From NCBI GenBank assembly GCA_020027655.1, contig JAHKKJ010000038.1:1-13096 (forward strand): a stretch of DNA of 13,096 bases, written 5' to 3'. Positions 7,732 through 13,096 of the stretch are shown here, piece after piece. The stretch is from Deltaproteobacteria bacterium (lineage in GTDB: Bacteria > Desulfobacterota > Binatia > UBA9968). Within the stretch, counting starts at the first letter, position 1. Every line of letters starts with the position of its first letter. The position numbers and the translations under genes are program-made. The notes under the pieces were generated by a model that did no database searches, had not been told where the DNA came from, and saw nothing but the letters and a program-made list of their open reading frames with translations.

Positions 7732-7769
7732 AAGAGGCGGTGGACGTTTTCTCCACCGCCTCTTTATTT
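7732..7769 (+). terminator. Strong intrinsic terminator closing the Fe-S operon
   Basis: A perfect 13-bp inverted repeat: AAGAGGCGGTGGA (7732-7744) pairs with TCCACCGCCTCTT (7752-7764) around a 7-base loop, followed by TTTATTT (7763-7769). This is a classical Rho-independent terminator 24 bases after the stop of the unknown gene. It also shows that the in-frame GTG at 7740, inside the stem, is not the start of the next gene. Confidence 0.92.
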
Positions 7770-7785
7770 GCCGCCATTTTTTTGT

Positions 7786-7814
7786 TTGCAAAGCTTCTGA
7801 AACGCATTCATAAA
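7786..7814 (+). promoter_or_regulatory. Possible promoter of the acyltransferase gene
   Basis: TTGCAA (7786-7791), 17 bases, then CATAAA (7809-7814): each box matches 4 of 6 sigma70 positions. It lies just after the terminator and would start RNA near 7821, leaving a ~27-base leader before the ATG at 7848. Boxes are weak; spacing and placement are the main support. Confidence 0.35.
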
Positions 7815-7847
7815 TCTGTTATGGCTCGGCGCGGAGCACGAACAGCG

Positions 7848-8828
7848 ATGGGTCATTTCTTTTACCAACTACGGTACCGGATCGGTGAATATGCCTTGCG
7901 CGGTTTGGTCGGTATCTTGCCGTGGATTCCCTATCGCTGGCTTGTGCTTTTCACGTCTTTCTGTGCCTGGATCAGCTTCGGCCTGCTTTGGAAATATCGC
8001 GTCCGGATGGAAGAGAACGTCGCTATGGCTTTGGGCGATGAAATCGTTAGTCCGGCTGACAGAAAGGCCTTGGTCTGGCAAGCGTGGAGAAACTTTGCCC
8101 TGGGAGTGCTGGAAACCTGCGCGGTGATGCATTTGTCCAAGCAGACGATCGTATCGACGATCGCCATGGAGGGAGAGGAGCACCTTAAACGCGCTCTCGC
8201 CAGAGGCAAAGGGGTTCTTGCCTTGAGTGCCCATCTAGGCGCCTTCACCATGATCGGTGCCCGGGTGGCGGCGGGGGATTATCCGTTTAGCGTCGTGGTG
8301 AAGCAGCCGGGCGATGAACATTTTGCCCGGTGCCTTGACGATCTTCGCGCCCAACTCGGCATCCGAACCATTTCAGCGAAGCCGCGCAAGGAAGCGGTTC
8401 GCGGCATTTTGAAATCCTTGCGGGAAAATCGAGTCGTCCTGGTCATCGCCGATGAATTCAAATCCGGCGGAGTGATGGTTGATTTCATGGGGCAAACCTC
8501 TCCCGCACCACGCGGTCCGGCGACGTTGGCACTGCGTACCGGCGCGGTGACGCTGCCGATATTTTCGACCCGGCGGCCGGATGGGTCGCTGTGTCTTTTA
8601 ATCGGACCGGAAATCCCGCCCGTGCGGCTTGCAGATCTCGAGGAAAGCGTAGCGGCGACGACGGCGCTGTTCACGCGTCATTTGGAAGACGCCATACGGC
8701 GTTATCCGGAACAATGGAACTGGTTGGGCTTCCCGCGCAACAGCAGAATCCCTCGATCGGAAGATAAAAAGGGAACGTTACAGATGCCCGCTCCGACGTT
8801 CGCACCGGACCGAATTGACGAACGCTGA
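7848..8828 (+). CDS. LpxL/HtrB-type acyltransferase (lipid A acyltransferase superfamily)
   Basis: Members transfer acyl chains from acyl-ACP to lipid A or related lipids at the inner membrane. From the ATG at 7848 it has 326 residues (E. coli LpxL 306). A membrane-anchoring hydrophobic stretch covers about residues 16-48. Family landmarks: AHLGAF at 128-133, the block ADEFKSGGVMVDFMGQ (201-216) followed by APRGPATLALRTGA (220-233), and near the C-terminus YPEQWNWLGF (286-295), matching the family's PEQ-W-x-W ending. The usual catalytic motif is His-x4-Asp/Glu; here it reads HLGAFT, so His129 is followed by Thr134 instead of an acid. Starts at GTG 7740 and ATG 7821 are in frame, but 7740 lies in a terminator and 7821 lacks a ribosome site; 7848 has GGAG (7833-7836) about 11 bases upstream. 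Neighbours give no hint of substrate; it appears to be a single-gene unit. Family is clear, activity uncertain. Confidence 0.87.
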   Translation: MGHFFYQLRYRIGEYALRGLVGILPWIPYRWLVLFTSFCAWISFGLLWKYRVRMEENVAMALGDEIVSPADRKALVWQAWRNFALGVLETCAVMHLSKQTIVSTIAMEGEEHLKRALARGKGVLALSAHLGAFTMIGARVAAGDYPFSVVVKQPGDEHFARCLDDLRAQLGIRTISAKPRKEAVRGILKSLRENRVVLVIADEFKSGGVMVDFMGQTSPAPRGPATLALRTGAVTLPIFSTRRPDGSLCLLIGPEIPPVRLADLEESVAATTALFTRHLEDAIRRYPEQWNWLGFPRNSRIPRSEDKKGTLQMPAPTFAPDRIDER

Positions 8829-8888
8829 TCCAGCAGGAAGTTTCGACCGGCCGAGCCAGAACCTTGGGATCCTTGGAGCTTCCCGGTT

Positions 8889-9491
8889 TCATAATTTCGA
8901 ATCAAAGCCCGGATTCAAAATCCCTCGTTTCTCCGTCTCTTCCAAGTAGCGCATGAAACGATACTTGTTTTCGATCTCGTCGAGCCGGAGGGGAGGAAGG
9001 TCCCCGGGTTGCCCCGGTTCGACCTTGGTCGCGATCAGGGTCAGCTCATTGCGCTTCCAGGTCTGAACAAACTCGGTGCGAAATTCCGCCGGTGTCTTGA
9101 CCCAGGTCGCATGCTTGTAGCCGGCTCCCTTGGCGAGCGCCACGGCGTCGGCAACGTGGGAAGCCGTCGCGGTGCCTCCCGAGGCTTCGTAGCATTCGTT
9201 ATCGAAGAGTAGGTGGATAAGATTCGGCGGGCTTTGCAGCGCGATGGTCGGAAGGCCGCACAGGTTCATGAGAAAAGCGCCGTCACCGTCGATGGCGATG
9301 ACTTTTCGGTGGGGCAAAGCGAGGGCCAGCCCTGCGGCAATGGAAGAGACTAGACCCAAGGTCCGTGTTTTGAGGTTGCCGTCGCCGGGTCTAAGCGCCC
9401 ACCATTCCCGCGCGCCCCACCCCGTACAAACGGCCAAAGCATCCCCAGCGTCCCCCGCGATGGCTTTCAGGAAATCATAACGCTGCATCAT
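8889..9491 (-). CDS. Thiamine-diphosphate decarboxylase, beta subunit (sulfopyruvate/phosphonopyruvate type, ComE-like)
   Basis: C-terminal half of a split thiamine-diphosphate (ThDP) decarboxylase, 200 residues, carrying the ThDP diphosphate/Mg-binding motif: GDGAF at 69-73 followed about 27 residues later by FDNECYEASGG (96-106). TGWGAREWW (23-31) and LGLVSSIAAGLALALP (45-60) are also typical. Its ATG at 9491 overlaps the alpha subunit's stop (ATGA), so the two are translationally coupled and should form the alpha/beta enzyme. In methanogens ComDE decarboxylates sulfopyruvate in coenzyme M synthesis; bacterial relatives act on phosphonopyruvate, sulfopyruvate or unknown 2-oxoacids. No phosphonate, sulfonate or coenzyme M gene lies within the window, so the substrate is unknown. 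The frame stays open upstream of 9491 only because it shadows the alpha gene. Confidence 0.88.
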   Translation of the reverse strand: MMQRYDFLKAIAGDAGDALAVCTGWGAREWWALRPGDGNLKTRTLGLVSSIAAGLALALPHRKVIAIDGDGAFLMNLCGLPTIALQSPPNLIHLLFDNECYEASGGTATASHVADAVALAKGAGYKHATWVKTPAEFRTEFVQTWKRNELTLIATKVEPGQPGDLPPLRLDEIENKYRFMRYLEETEKRGILNPGFDSKL

Positions 9492-9991
9492 TTCACACCA
9501 AGGACGTTTTTTGTGAGCAGTACGGCCACAGGTTTTTTGGAGTCCTCCGCCAAAATCTGCGCGCCGCAGAGGGTTTCGTCGATCTCGTCGGTCTTGCGCA
9601 AGATAGAGTAGCGAATCCCCAGGGCTTGCAGCGCCGGTTCCGTCACTGAGCCCAGAGTCGTGAAACCGCGGTCGCCCATGTCGCCGGCATAATAAATCAA
9701 GAGCAAAGTCGGGATCTGAAATTGGAGACACGTCGTCGTCAGGGCATTGCAGCTGTTCAGAAAACCGGCGTTCTGCATGATCAGCGCGGTCTTTTTTCCC
9801 GCCAGATAGGCACCGGCGCAAATCCCGATGCCTTCCTCTTCGCGGCAAAGCGGGATATGTTTGAGTCCGGGGTCGCCTTCGATGGTGCGAATAACTTCCA
9901 CCATCTTTTCATCCGGCAGAGTGGCGACAAAATCGATTCCAGCCTTCTTGAGCCCTGCGACTATCCATAAGGCGTGTTGTTTGGCGTCCAT
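9488..9991 (-). CDS. Thiamine-diphosphate decarboxylase, alpha subunit (sulfopyruvate/phosphonopyruvate type, ComD-like)
   Basis: N-terminal (pyrimidine-binding) half of the split enzyme, 167 residues. The motif PLCREEEGIGICAGAYLAGK (47-66) contains the conserved glutamates that include the ThDP-activating one, and LPDEKM (25-30), MQNAGFLNSCNAL (72-84) and IPTLLLIYYAGDMGD are typical of ComD and phosphonopyruvate decarboxylase N-domains. It is first in its operon and ends in an ATGA overlap with the beta subunit. The ATG at 9991 has only an A-rich weak ribosome site (AAAAAG just upstream); there is no better in-frame start. It is transcribed away from the GcvH-like gene across a 163-base gap. 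The reaction is non-oxidative decarboxylation of a 3-substituted pyruvate; which one cannot be told. Confidence 0.88.
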   Translation of the reverse strand: MDAKQHALWIVAGLKKAGIDFVATLPDEKMVEVIRTIEGDPGLKHIPLCREEEGIGICAGAYLAGKKTALIMQNAGFLNSCNALTTTCLQFQIPTLLLIYYAGDMGDRGFTTLGSVTEPALQALGIRYSILRKTDEIDETLCGAQILAEDSKKPVAVLLTKNVLGVK

Positions 9992-10079
9992 CTTTTTGGT
10001 CCAGCAATGAAATGAAATGCAATTTTCCCTCGCACATTCGAGGTCTACTCCGCGAGCGATACTGCGAATCCACTGGCAT

Positions 10080-10149
10080 TGTCAAGGAAGATTAGAGCCA
10101 TCCAGCAGACATTTATTCCTCTTGACAGAAAATCGGCAAGTTCTATATT
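10080..10149. promoter_or_regulatory. Divergent promoter region with mirrored TTGACA boxes
   Basis: Between the decarboxylase genes (-) and the GcvH-like gene (+). On the plus strand TTGACA (10122-10127), 16 bases, TATATT (10144-10149) is a near-consensus sigma70 promoter; transcription would begin about 10156. On the minus strand TTGACA (10085-10080) faces the decarboxylase genes; its -10 (TATCGC, 18 bases on) is weak. The two boxes form a 7-bp inverted repeat, TGTCAAG/CTTGACA, with 34 bases between. The plus promoter is well supported, the minus one tentative. Confidence 0.7.
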
Positions 10150-10154
10150 GGTCG

Positions 10155-10553
10155 ATGTCCGAGATGACCATGGAGCGAGTCGTCAAAGTCAGTGAAGAGC
10201 ATGTCTGGGTCGAGGTTGACGACCAGCATGTTCATTTGGGTCTTACCAACTATATCCAAGGGGAGCTGGACAGAGTTATTTCGGTGGAGCTCCCGGAAGT
10301 GGGCGATAAGATCGAAAAGGGCGAGGCGTTTGCGGAAGTCGAATCGATCTCAACCGTTCACGAGTTGATCGCGCCGGTGTCAGGCACGGTGTTGTCGGTG
10401 AATCCGAATTTGGAAGAACATCCCTCGGTGATCAACGAAGATCCCTATAACGAAGGTTGGCTCGTCGAAGTGCGATTGAAAAACGAAGCTGAAATCGACT
10501 CGCTCATGGACATGGATGAATACTACCATTTTGTCGTTGAACCTAAATCGTAA
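10155..10553 (+). CDS. GcvH-like protein lacking the lipoyl-lysine
   Basis: Closely resembles glycine cleavage H protein, the lipoyl carrier between the P, T and L proteins: EEHVWVEV near residue 14, GLTNYIQGELDRVISVELPEVG (29-50), GEAFAEVES (56-64), IAPVSG (72-77), INEDPYNEGWLVEV (93-106) and DEYYHF near the end. About 132 residues is normal size. The lipoylated lysine, always in ESVKA in true H proteins, is replaced: the sequence reads ESIST, with Ser66 (TCA) at the lysine site, and no lysine is adjacent. It cannot carry lipoate at that position, so a glycine-cleavage role is unlikely; no other gcv gene is nearby. Starts at 10155, 10164 and 10170 are in frame; an upstream start at 10017 is excluded because the promoter lies inside it. 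The predicted RNA start near 10156 means a very short leader or none. It overlaps the next gene by 38 bases. Its role is unknown. Confidence 0.85.
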   Translation: MSEMTMERVVKVSEEHVWVEVDDQHVHLGLTNYIQGELDRVISVELPEVGDKIEKGEAFAEVESISTVHELIAPVSGTVLSVNPNLEEHPSVINEDPYNEGWLVEVRLKNEAEIDSLMDMDEYYHFVVEPKS

Positions 10554-11283
10554 GCCATCGGTTCTGGCCACTCTGCTGTCTTTTTTTCTTCCCACTTTAG
10601 CCCTGGTTGACGCTGCTCACGTAGAGCGCAACAGGGAGCAGTTCGTCCGCGCGCGGCGCGCGATGATCGAGCGTGATCTGATGACCCGTGGAATCCGGGA
10701 CGCGCGCGTCCTCGAGGCCATGGGCGCCATCGAGCGCGAACTGTTCGTGCCGGAGAAGCTACGCTCTCTGGCCTATGAGGATCGGCCTTTGTCAATCGGC
10801 GAAGGGCAAACCATCTCACAGCCTTACATGGTTGCATTCATGACGCAGCTATTGAGTCTGAAAGGCACGGAACGGGTGCTGGAAATTGGCACAGGGTCGG
10901 GTTATCAAACCGCGGTGCTAGGAAAACTTGCTGCGGAAATCTATTCCATCGAGATCATTCCGAAACTCAGCGATCGGGCGAAGAGCCTTTTGGTGCAGCT
11001 CGGCTTCGATAACGTTCATCTCAAGGTCGGCGACGGTTTCTTTGGTTGGGCGGAACAGGGCCCCTTCGACGCCATCTTAGTTACCGCGGCAGCGCCAAAA
11101 ATTCCCGAACCTCTCTGGCGTCAGCTGCGCGAAGGCGGGCGGTTGATTATGCCGCTGGGGGCGGAGAGACAGGCGCAAACGTTAGTTCGTGTGACCAAGT
11201 CCGACGGCAAGCAGGTGGTTGAGGAGCTTACCGGGGTTGTTTTTGTGCCGTTGACGGGCGCGATTCGGCAGGATCGCCGCTGA
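10516..11283 (+). CDS. pcm: Protein-L-isoaspartate O-methyltransferase, probably exported
   Basis: Repairs damaged proteins by methylating L-isoaspartyl residues with S-adenosylmethionine. 255 residues; the core matches E. coli Pcm (208 residues): GEGQTISQPYMVAFMTQLL (95-113), the SAM-binding VLEIGTGSGYQTAVLGKL (121-138), and AILVTAAAPKIPEPL further on. The extra ~45 N-terminal residues look like a signal peptide: NRK, a hydrophobic run at about 14-31 (VLATLLSFFLPTLAL), and an ALVDA-like cleavage site near residue 33. The mature protein would act in the periplasm. The alternative ATG at 10663 would give a cytosolic 206-residue form but has no ribosome site, and residues just before it (EQFVRARRAMIERDL) resemble the N-terminus of other secreted members. 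Translation probably couples to the overlapping GcvH-like gene. Its 3' end overlaps ftsB on the other strand by 56 bases. Confidence 0.92.
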   Translation: MNTTILSLNLNRKPSVLATLLSFFLPTLALVDAAHVERNREQFVRARRAMIERDLMTRGIRDARVLEAMGAIERELFVPEKLRSLAYEDRPLSIGEGQTISQPYMVAFMTQLLSLKGTERVLEIGTGSGYQTAVLGKLAAEIYSIEIIPKLSDRAKSLLVQLGFDNVHLKVGDGFFGWAEQGPFDAILVTAAAPKIPEPLWRQLREGGRLIMPLGAERQAQTLVRVTKSDGKQVVEELTGVVFVPLTGAIRQDRR

Positions 11284-11605
11284 CCGTACCCGCGCGATTT
11301 TTTTTGCGCTCCGATGGGGGAAAGCGGTAGATAATTTCCCCGGGGCGTACCAGATTCAATTCTTCCCGGGCCATTTTTTCCAAATAGAAATTGTCGTTGC
11401 GCAGCTTCGAGATGCGCTGGCGCAGGCCTTCGTTTTCCTTTTGCAGACGATAGTTTTCTTCGTCTAACTTGGTTTTTTCTCCTCTTAGACGCCAGAGATG
11501 GAGAACACCCCGCTCGCCGACGGCGGTAAGGCCGCAAAGGGATAAAATGAAAAATCCCAGAACGTAGAGCGTCCAGCGGCGCGGCCATTGAAACGGCAAT
11601 TTCAT
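11228..11605 (-). CDS. ftsB: FtsB/DivIC-like septum formation initiator protein
   Basis: Small bitopic divisome protein; FtsB forms a periplasmic coiled coil with FtsL and FtsQ to activate septal peptidoglycan synthesis. 125 residues from the ATG at 11605: a short basic cytoplasmic start (KLPFQWPRRW), one transmembrane segment (about residues 13-33), a coiled-coil stretch of charged and Leu residues (about 40-80, LRGEKTKLDEENYRLQKE), then the family signature of Ala-Arg-Glu-Glu-Leu near 87 followed by LVRPGEIIYRFP. The ~30-residue basic C-terminal tail is low complexity. The frame is open to a GTG at 11632, but that start would add nine residues with no family match. In many proteobacteria ftsB follows eno on the same strand; here the two are divergent neighbours. 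Confidence 0.85.
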   Translation of the reverse strand: MKLPFQWPRRWTLYVLGFFILSLCGLTAVGERGVLHLWRLRGEKTKLDEENYRLQKENEGLRQRISKLRNDNFYLEKMAREELNLVRPGEIIYRFPPSERKKNRAGTVSGDPAESRPSTAQKQPR

Positions 11606-11622
11606 TTGCTTAAACCGATAGA

Positions 11623-11631
11623 AATATAACA
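11623..11631 (-). promoter_or_regulatory. Possible extended -10 promoter of ftsB
   Basis: Reading the minus strand, TGTTATATT (11631 to 11623) fits the extended -10 pattern TGnTATAAT with one mismatch. RNA would start near 11616 and leave a leader of about 11 bases. No good -35 is seen, which an extended -10 tolerates. A matching promoter for eno in the same 73-base gap was not convincing. Confidence 0.35.
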
Positions 11632-11678
11632 CATTTTATGCTTTTGTGCGGGTTACTAAAGTTTTTCGGAGGTCATCG

Positions 11679-12965
11679 ATGAAAATACAAGGGATTCACG
11701 CTCGGGAGGTTCTTGACTCCAGAGGGCAGCCAACGGTGGAGGTCGAGGTTCAGCTCAAGAACGGGGTTGGGGGGCGAGCAACGGTGCCGTCCGGAGCTTC
11801 CACCGGCGAGCATGAAGCAGTGGAGCTGCGAGATGGTGGCAAGCGTTTCTTGGGAAAGGGCGTTGCCAAGGCGGTGGAGAACGTGAATCGAATCCTGGCG
11901 CCGCGTTTGCGGGGCAAGGAGGCGCGGGACCAGGCGATGATCGACCGACTCATGATTGAGATGGATGGCACGGCGGGTAAAAGCAAACTCGGCGCCAATG
12001 CCATTTTAGGAATTTCGCTGGCCGTGGCCCAAGCCCAGGCCCGGGCACAAGGGGTCTCGCTGTACCGCTATCTCGGCGGGACCGCAGCCAAGACTCTGCC
12101 GGTGCCCATGCTCAATGTTCTCAACGGTGGCGTGCACGCCGATAACAATGTCGATGTGCAGGAATTCATGATCGTTCCCTACGGCATGAAGAGTTTTAAG
12201 GAGGCTTTGCGGAGCGCCGCGGAGGTCTTTCAGACGCTGAAGAAAGTTTTGCACGATCGTTCCTATGGCACGGGCGTTGGCGACGAAGGGGGCTTTGCGC
12301 CGCGAGTAAAAAGCACCGTCGAAGCGATTGAGCTGCTGTTGGAGGCGATCACGAAAGCGGGATACAAGGCGGGAGCTCAGATTGCCTTGGCCTTGGACGT
12401 CGCTTCCAGCGAGTTCTATGAAAAAGGCGAGTATGTCTTCAAGAAATCGGACGGCAAAAAGAGAGGCAAAAACGATATGGTGCGTCTCTATGATGACTGG
12501 GTAAGGCAGTATCCGATCATCTCCATCGAAGATCCCTTTGCCGAGGATGACTGGGACGGCTGGCGGATGATGACCGCCGCCCTTGGCAAAAAGGTTCAGC
12601 TCGTGGGCGACGATATCTTCGTCACCAACAAGCTCCGGCTCCAACGCGGCATCGAAGCCGATGTTGCTAATTCGATTCTGGTCAAAGTCAACCAGATCGG
12701 CACCTTGACGGAGACCCTGGAAACTATGGAGCTGGCGAAAAAATGGCGTTACACGACCGTCATGTCGCACCGCTCCGGTGAAACCGAAGATGTCACCATC
12801 GCCGATCTCGCGGTGGCGACCGACGCCGGGCAGATCAAGACCGGTGCTCCCTGCCGCGGCGAGCGGACGGCAAAGTACAATCAGCTCCTCAGGATCGAAG
12901 AGGAACTGGGCAACAAGGCGGTTTATGCCGGGAAGAAAGCCTTTCGTGTTCGCCTCGGGAGTTAG
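11679..12965 (+). CDS. eno: Enolase (phosphopyruvate hydratase)
   Basis: Interconverts 2-phosphoglycerate and phosphoenolpyruvate in glycolysis and gluconeogenesis; cytoplasmic, Mg-dependent; often an RNA degradosome partner in proteobacteria. 428 residues, normal length. Ser41 region PSGAST (38-42), Glu203 in GDEGGFAP, Mg ligands Asp240, Glu284 (SIEDPF) and Asp311 (GDD), catalytic Lys336 in ILVKVNQIGTLTET, SHRSGETED (363-371) and the C-terminal KYNQLLRIEEEL (399-410) are all kept. The segment GAPCRGERTAKY has Cys-Arg-Gly where many enolases have Ser-Arg-Ser or Ser-Arg-Thr. An insert rich in Lys/Gly (about 255-265, KKSDGKKRGK) is on the surface loop after the first Mg ligand. The start at 11679 has a strong ribosome site, GGAGGT (11668-11673), 5 bases upstream; the frame extends to a GTG at 11646, which is not needed. 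Confidence 0.97.
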   Translation: MKIQGIHAREVLDSRGQPTVEVEVQLKNGVGGRATVPSGASTGEHEAVELRDGGKRFLGKGVAKAVENVNRILAPRLRGKEARDQAMIDRLMIEMDGTAGKSKLGANAILGISLAVAQAQARAQGVSLYRYLGGTAAKTLPVPMLNVLNGGVHADNNVDVQEFMIVPYGMKSFKEALRSAAEVFQTLKKVLHDRSYGTGVGDEGGFAPRVKSTVEAIELLLEAITKAGYKAGAQIALALDVASSEFYEKGEYVFKKSDGKKRGKNDMVRLYDDWVRQYPIISIEDPFAEDDWDGWRMMTAALGKKVQLVGDDIFVTNKLRLQRGIEADVANSILVKVNQIGTLTETLETMELAKKWRYTTVMSHRSGETEDVTIADLAVATDAGQIKTGAPCRGERTAKYNQLLRIEEELGNKAVYAGKKAFRVRLGS

Positions 12966-13039
12966 CTTGGCTCAATCCCGTTCCGGCAAAGAGAGGCGCT
13001 GCCGCAAGCGTAGAGAGTGTCAAAAAGAAATAACCAAAA

Positions 13040-13096
13040 ATGTCGAACGCAAACATGACCGAGAGATTTGGCATAAAGAACGGCGCCATCGCATCG
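13040..13096 (+). CDS. Possible start of a further gene, cut by window end
   Basis: An open frame begins at ATG 13040, just after an in-frame stop at 13031, and continues to the window end (19 codons, starting MSNANMTERFGIKNG). A second ATG at 13055 is also possible. No clear ribosome site precedes either, only an A-rich stretch. The product is not recognised. The 74 bases between eno and this frame hold no convincing terminator. Confidence 0.25.
   Translation, partial: MSNANMTERFGIKNGAIAS

Noticed and set aside
7740..7847. N-terminal extension of the acyltransferase from GTG 7740 (36 extra residues)
   Set aside because: The GTG lies within the stem of the operon terminator and has no ribosome site; the family match begins after the ATG at 7848.
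8829..8888. Shared terminator between the convergent acyltransferase and decarboxylase genes
   Set aside because: Only a 5-bp repeat (GGAAG/CTTCC) and short palindromes were found, with no T tract on either side.
9492..9848. Extension of the decarboxylase beta subunit upstream of 9491
   Set aside because: This part overlaps the conserved alpha subunit in another frame and lacks any ThDP-enzyme similarity; the ATGA junction gives the natural start.
10017..10154. Start of the GcvH-like gene at 10017
   Set aside because: It would place the near-consensus promoter (10122-10149) inside the coding region and adds 46 residues with no H-protein match.
12006..12770. A 254-residue antisense frame inside eno
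   Set aside because: It is opposite the catalytic core of enolase and shows no protein-family features.
1..13096. CRISPR arrays, tRNAs, insertion sequences, phage genes
   Set aside because: No regularly spaced repeats, cloverleaf-like genes, transposase motifs or terminal inverted repeats were seen on reading both strands by eye.

Overview
The window holds parts or all of 14 protein-coding genes, densely packed, on DNA that reads at roughly 55% G+C. No rRNA, tRNA, CRISPR array, insertion sequence or phage gene is visible. Gene content suggests a Gram-negative-type bacterium: an LpxL-like acyltransferase, an FtsB-like divisome protein and a secreted-type isoaspartyl methyltransferase. The mix of genes recalls uncultivated lineages around Desulfobacterota/Binatota, Methylomirabilota (NC10) or Rokubacteria, but that placement is inference and cannot be settled from this sequence.

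Layout. (1) 2-2272 (+): uvrA, cut by the window start, with an unusually short linker where the DNA-contacting insertion domain normally sits. (2) 2386-7707 (+): a six-gene iron-sulfur assembly operon, iscS - A-type carrier (iscA/erpA-like) - sufB - nifS-like desulfurase - Rrf2/IscR-like regulator - unknown 152-residue protein. It is preceded by a sigma70-like promoter at 2330-2358 and closed by a strong intrinsic terminator at 7732-7769. (3) 7848-8828 (+): an LpxL/HtrB-type acyltransferase with an altered catalytic motif. (4) 8889-9991 (-): a split thiamine-diphosphate decarboxylase (ComD/ComE-like), translationally coupled. (5) 10155-11283 (+), divergent from the decarboxylase: a GcvH-like protein lacking the lipoyl lysine, overlapped by an isoaspartyl methyltransferase with a signal peptide. 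(6) 11228-11605 (-): ftsB-like, overlapping the methyltransferase tail to tail. (7) 11679-12965 (+): enolase, divergent from ftsB. A possible new gene starts at 13040 and runs off the end.

How the genes fit. The Fe-S operon mixes ISC, NIF and SUF parts. Two cysteine desulfurases would supply sulfur, SufB would be the scaffold, the A-type carrier would deliver clusters, and the Rrf2 protein would sense cluster supply. IscU, SufC, SufD, SufE and HscAB are not in the operon, so the set is incomplete unless partners lie elsewhere. The operon is the best candidate here for an unusual system. Next come the GcvH-like protein without its lysine and the acyltransferase without its catalytic acid: both keep the fold's signature sequence while losing the residue that normally does the chemistry.
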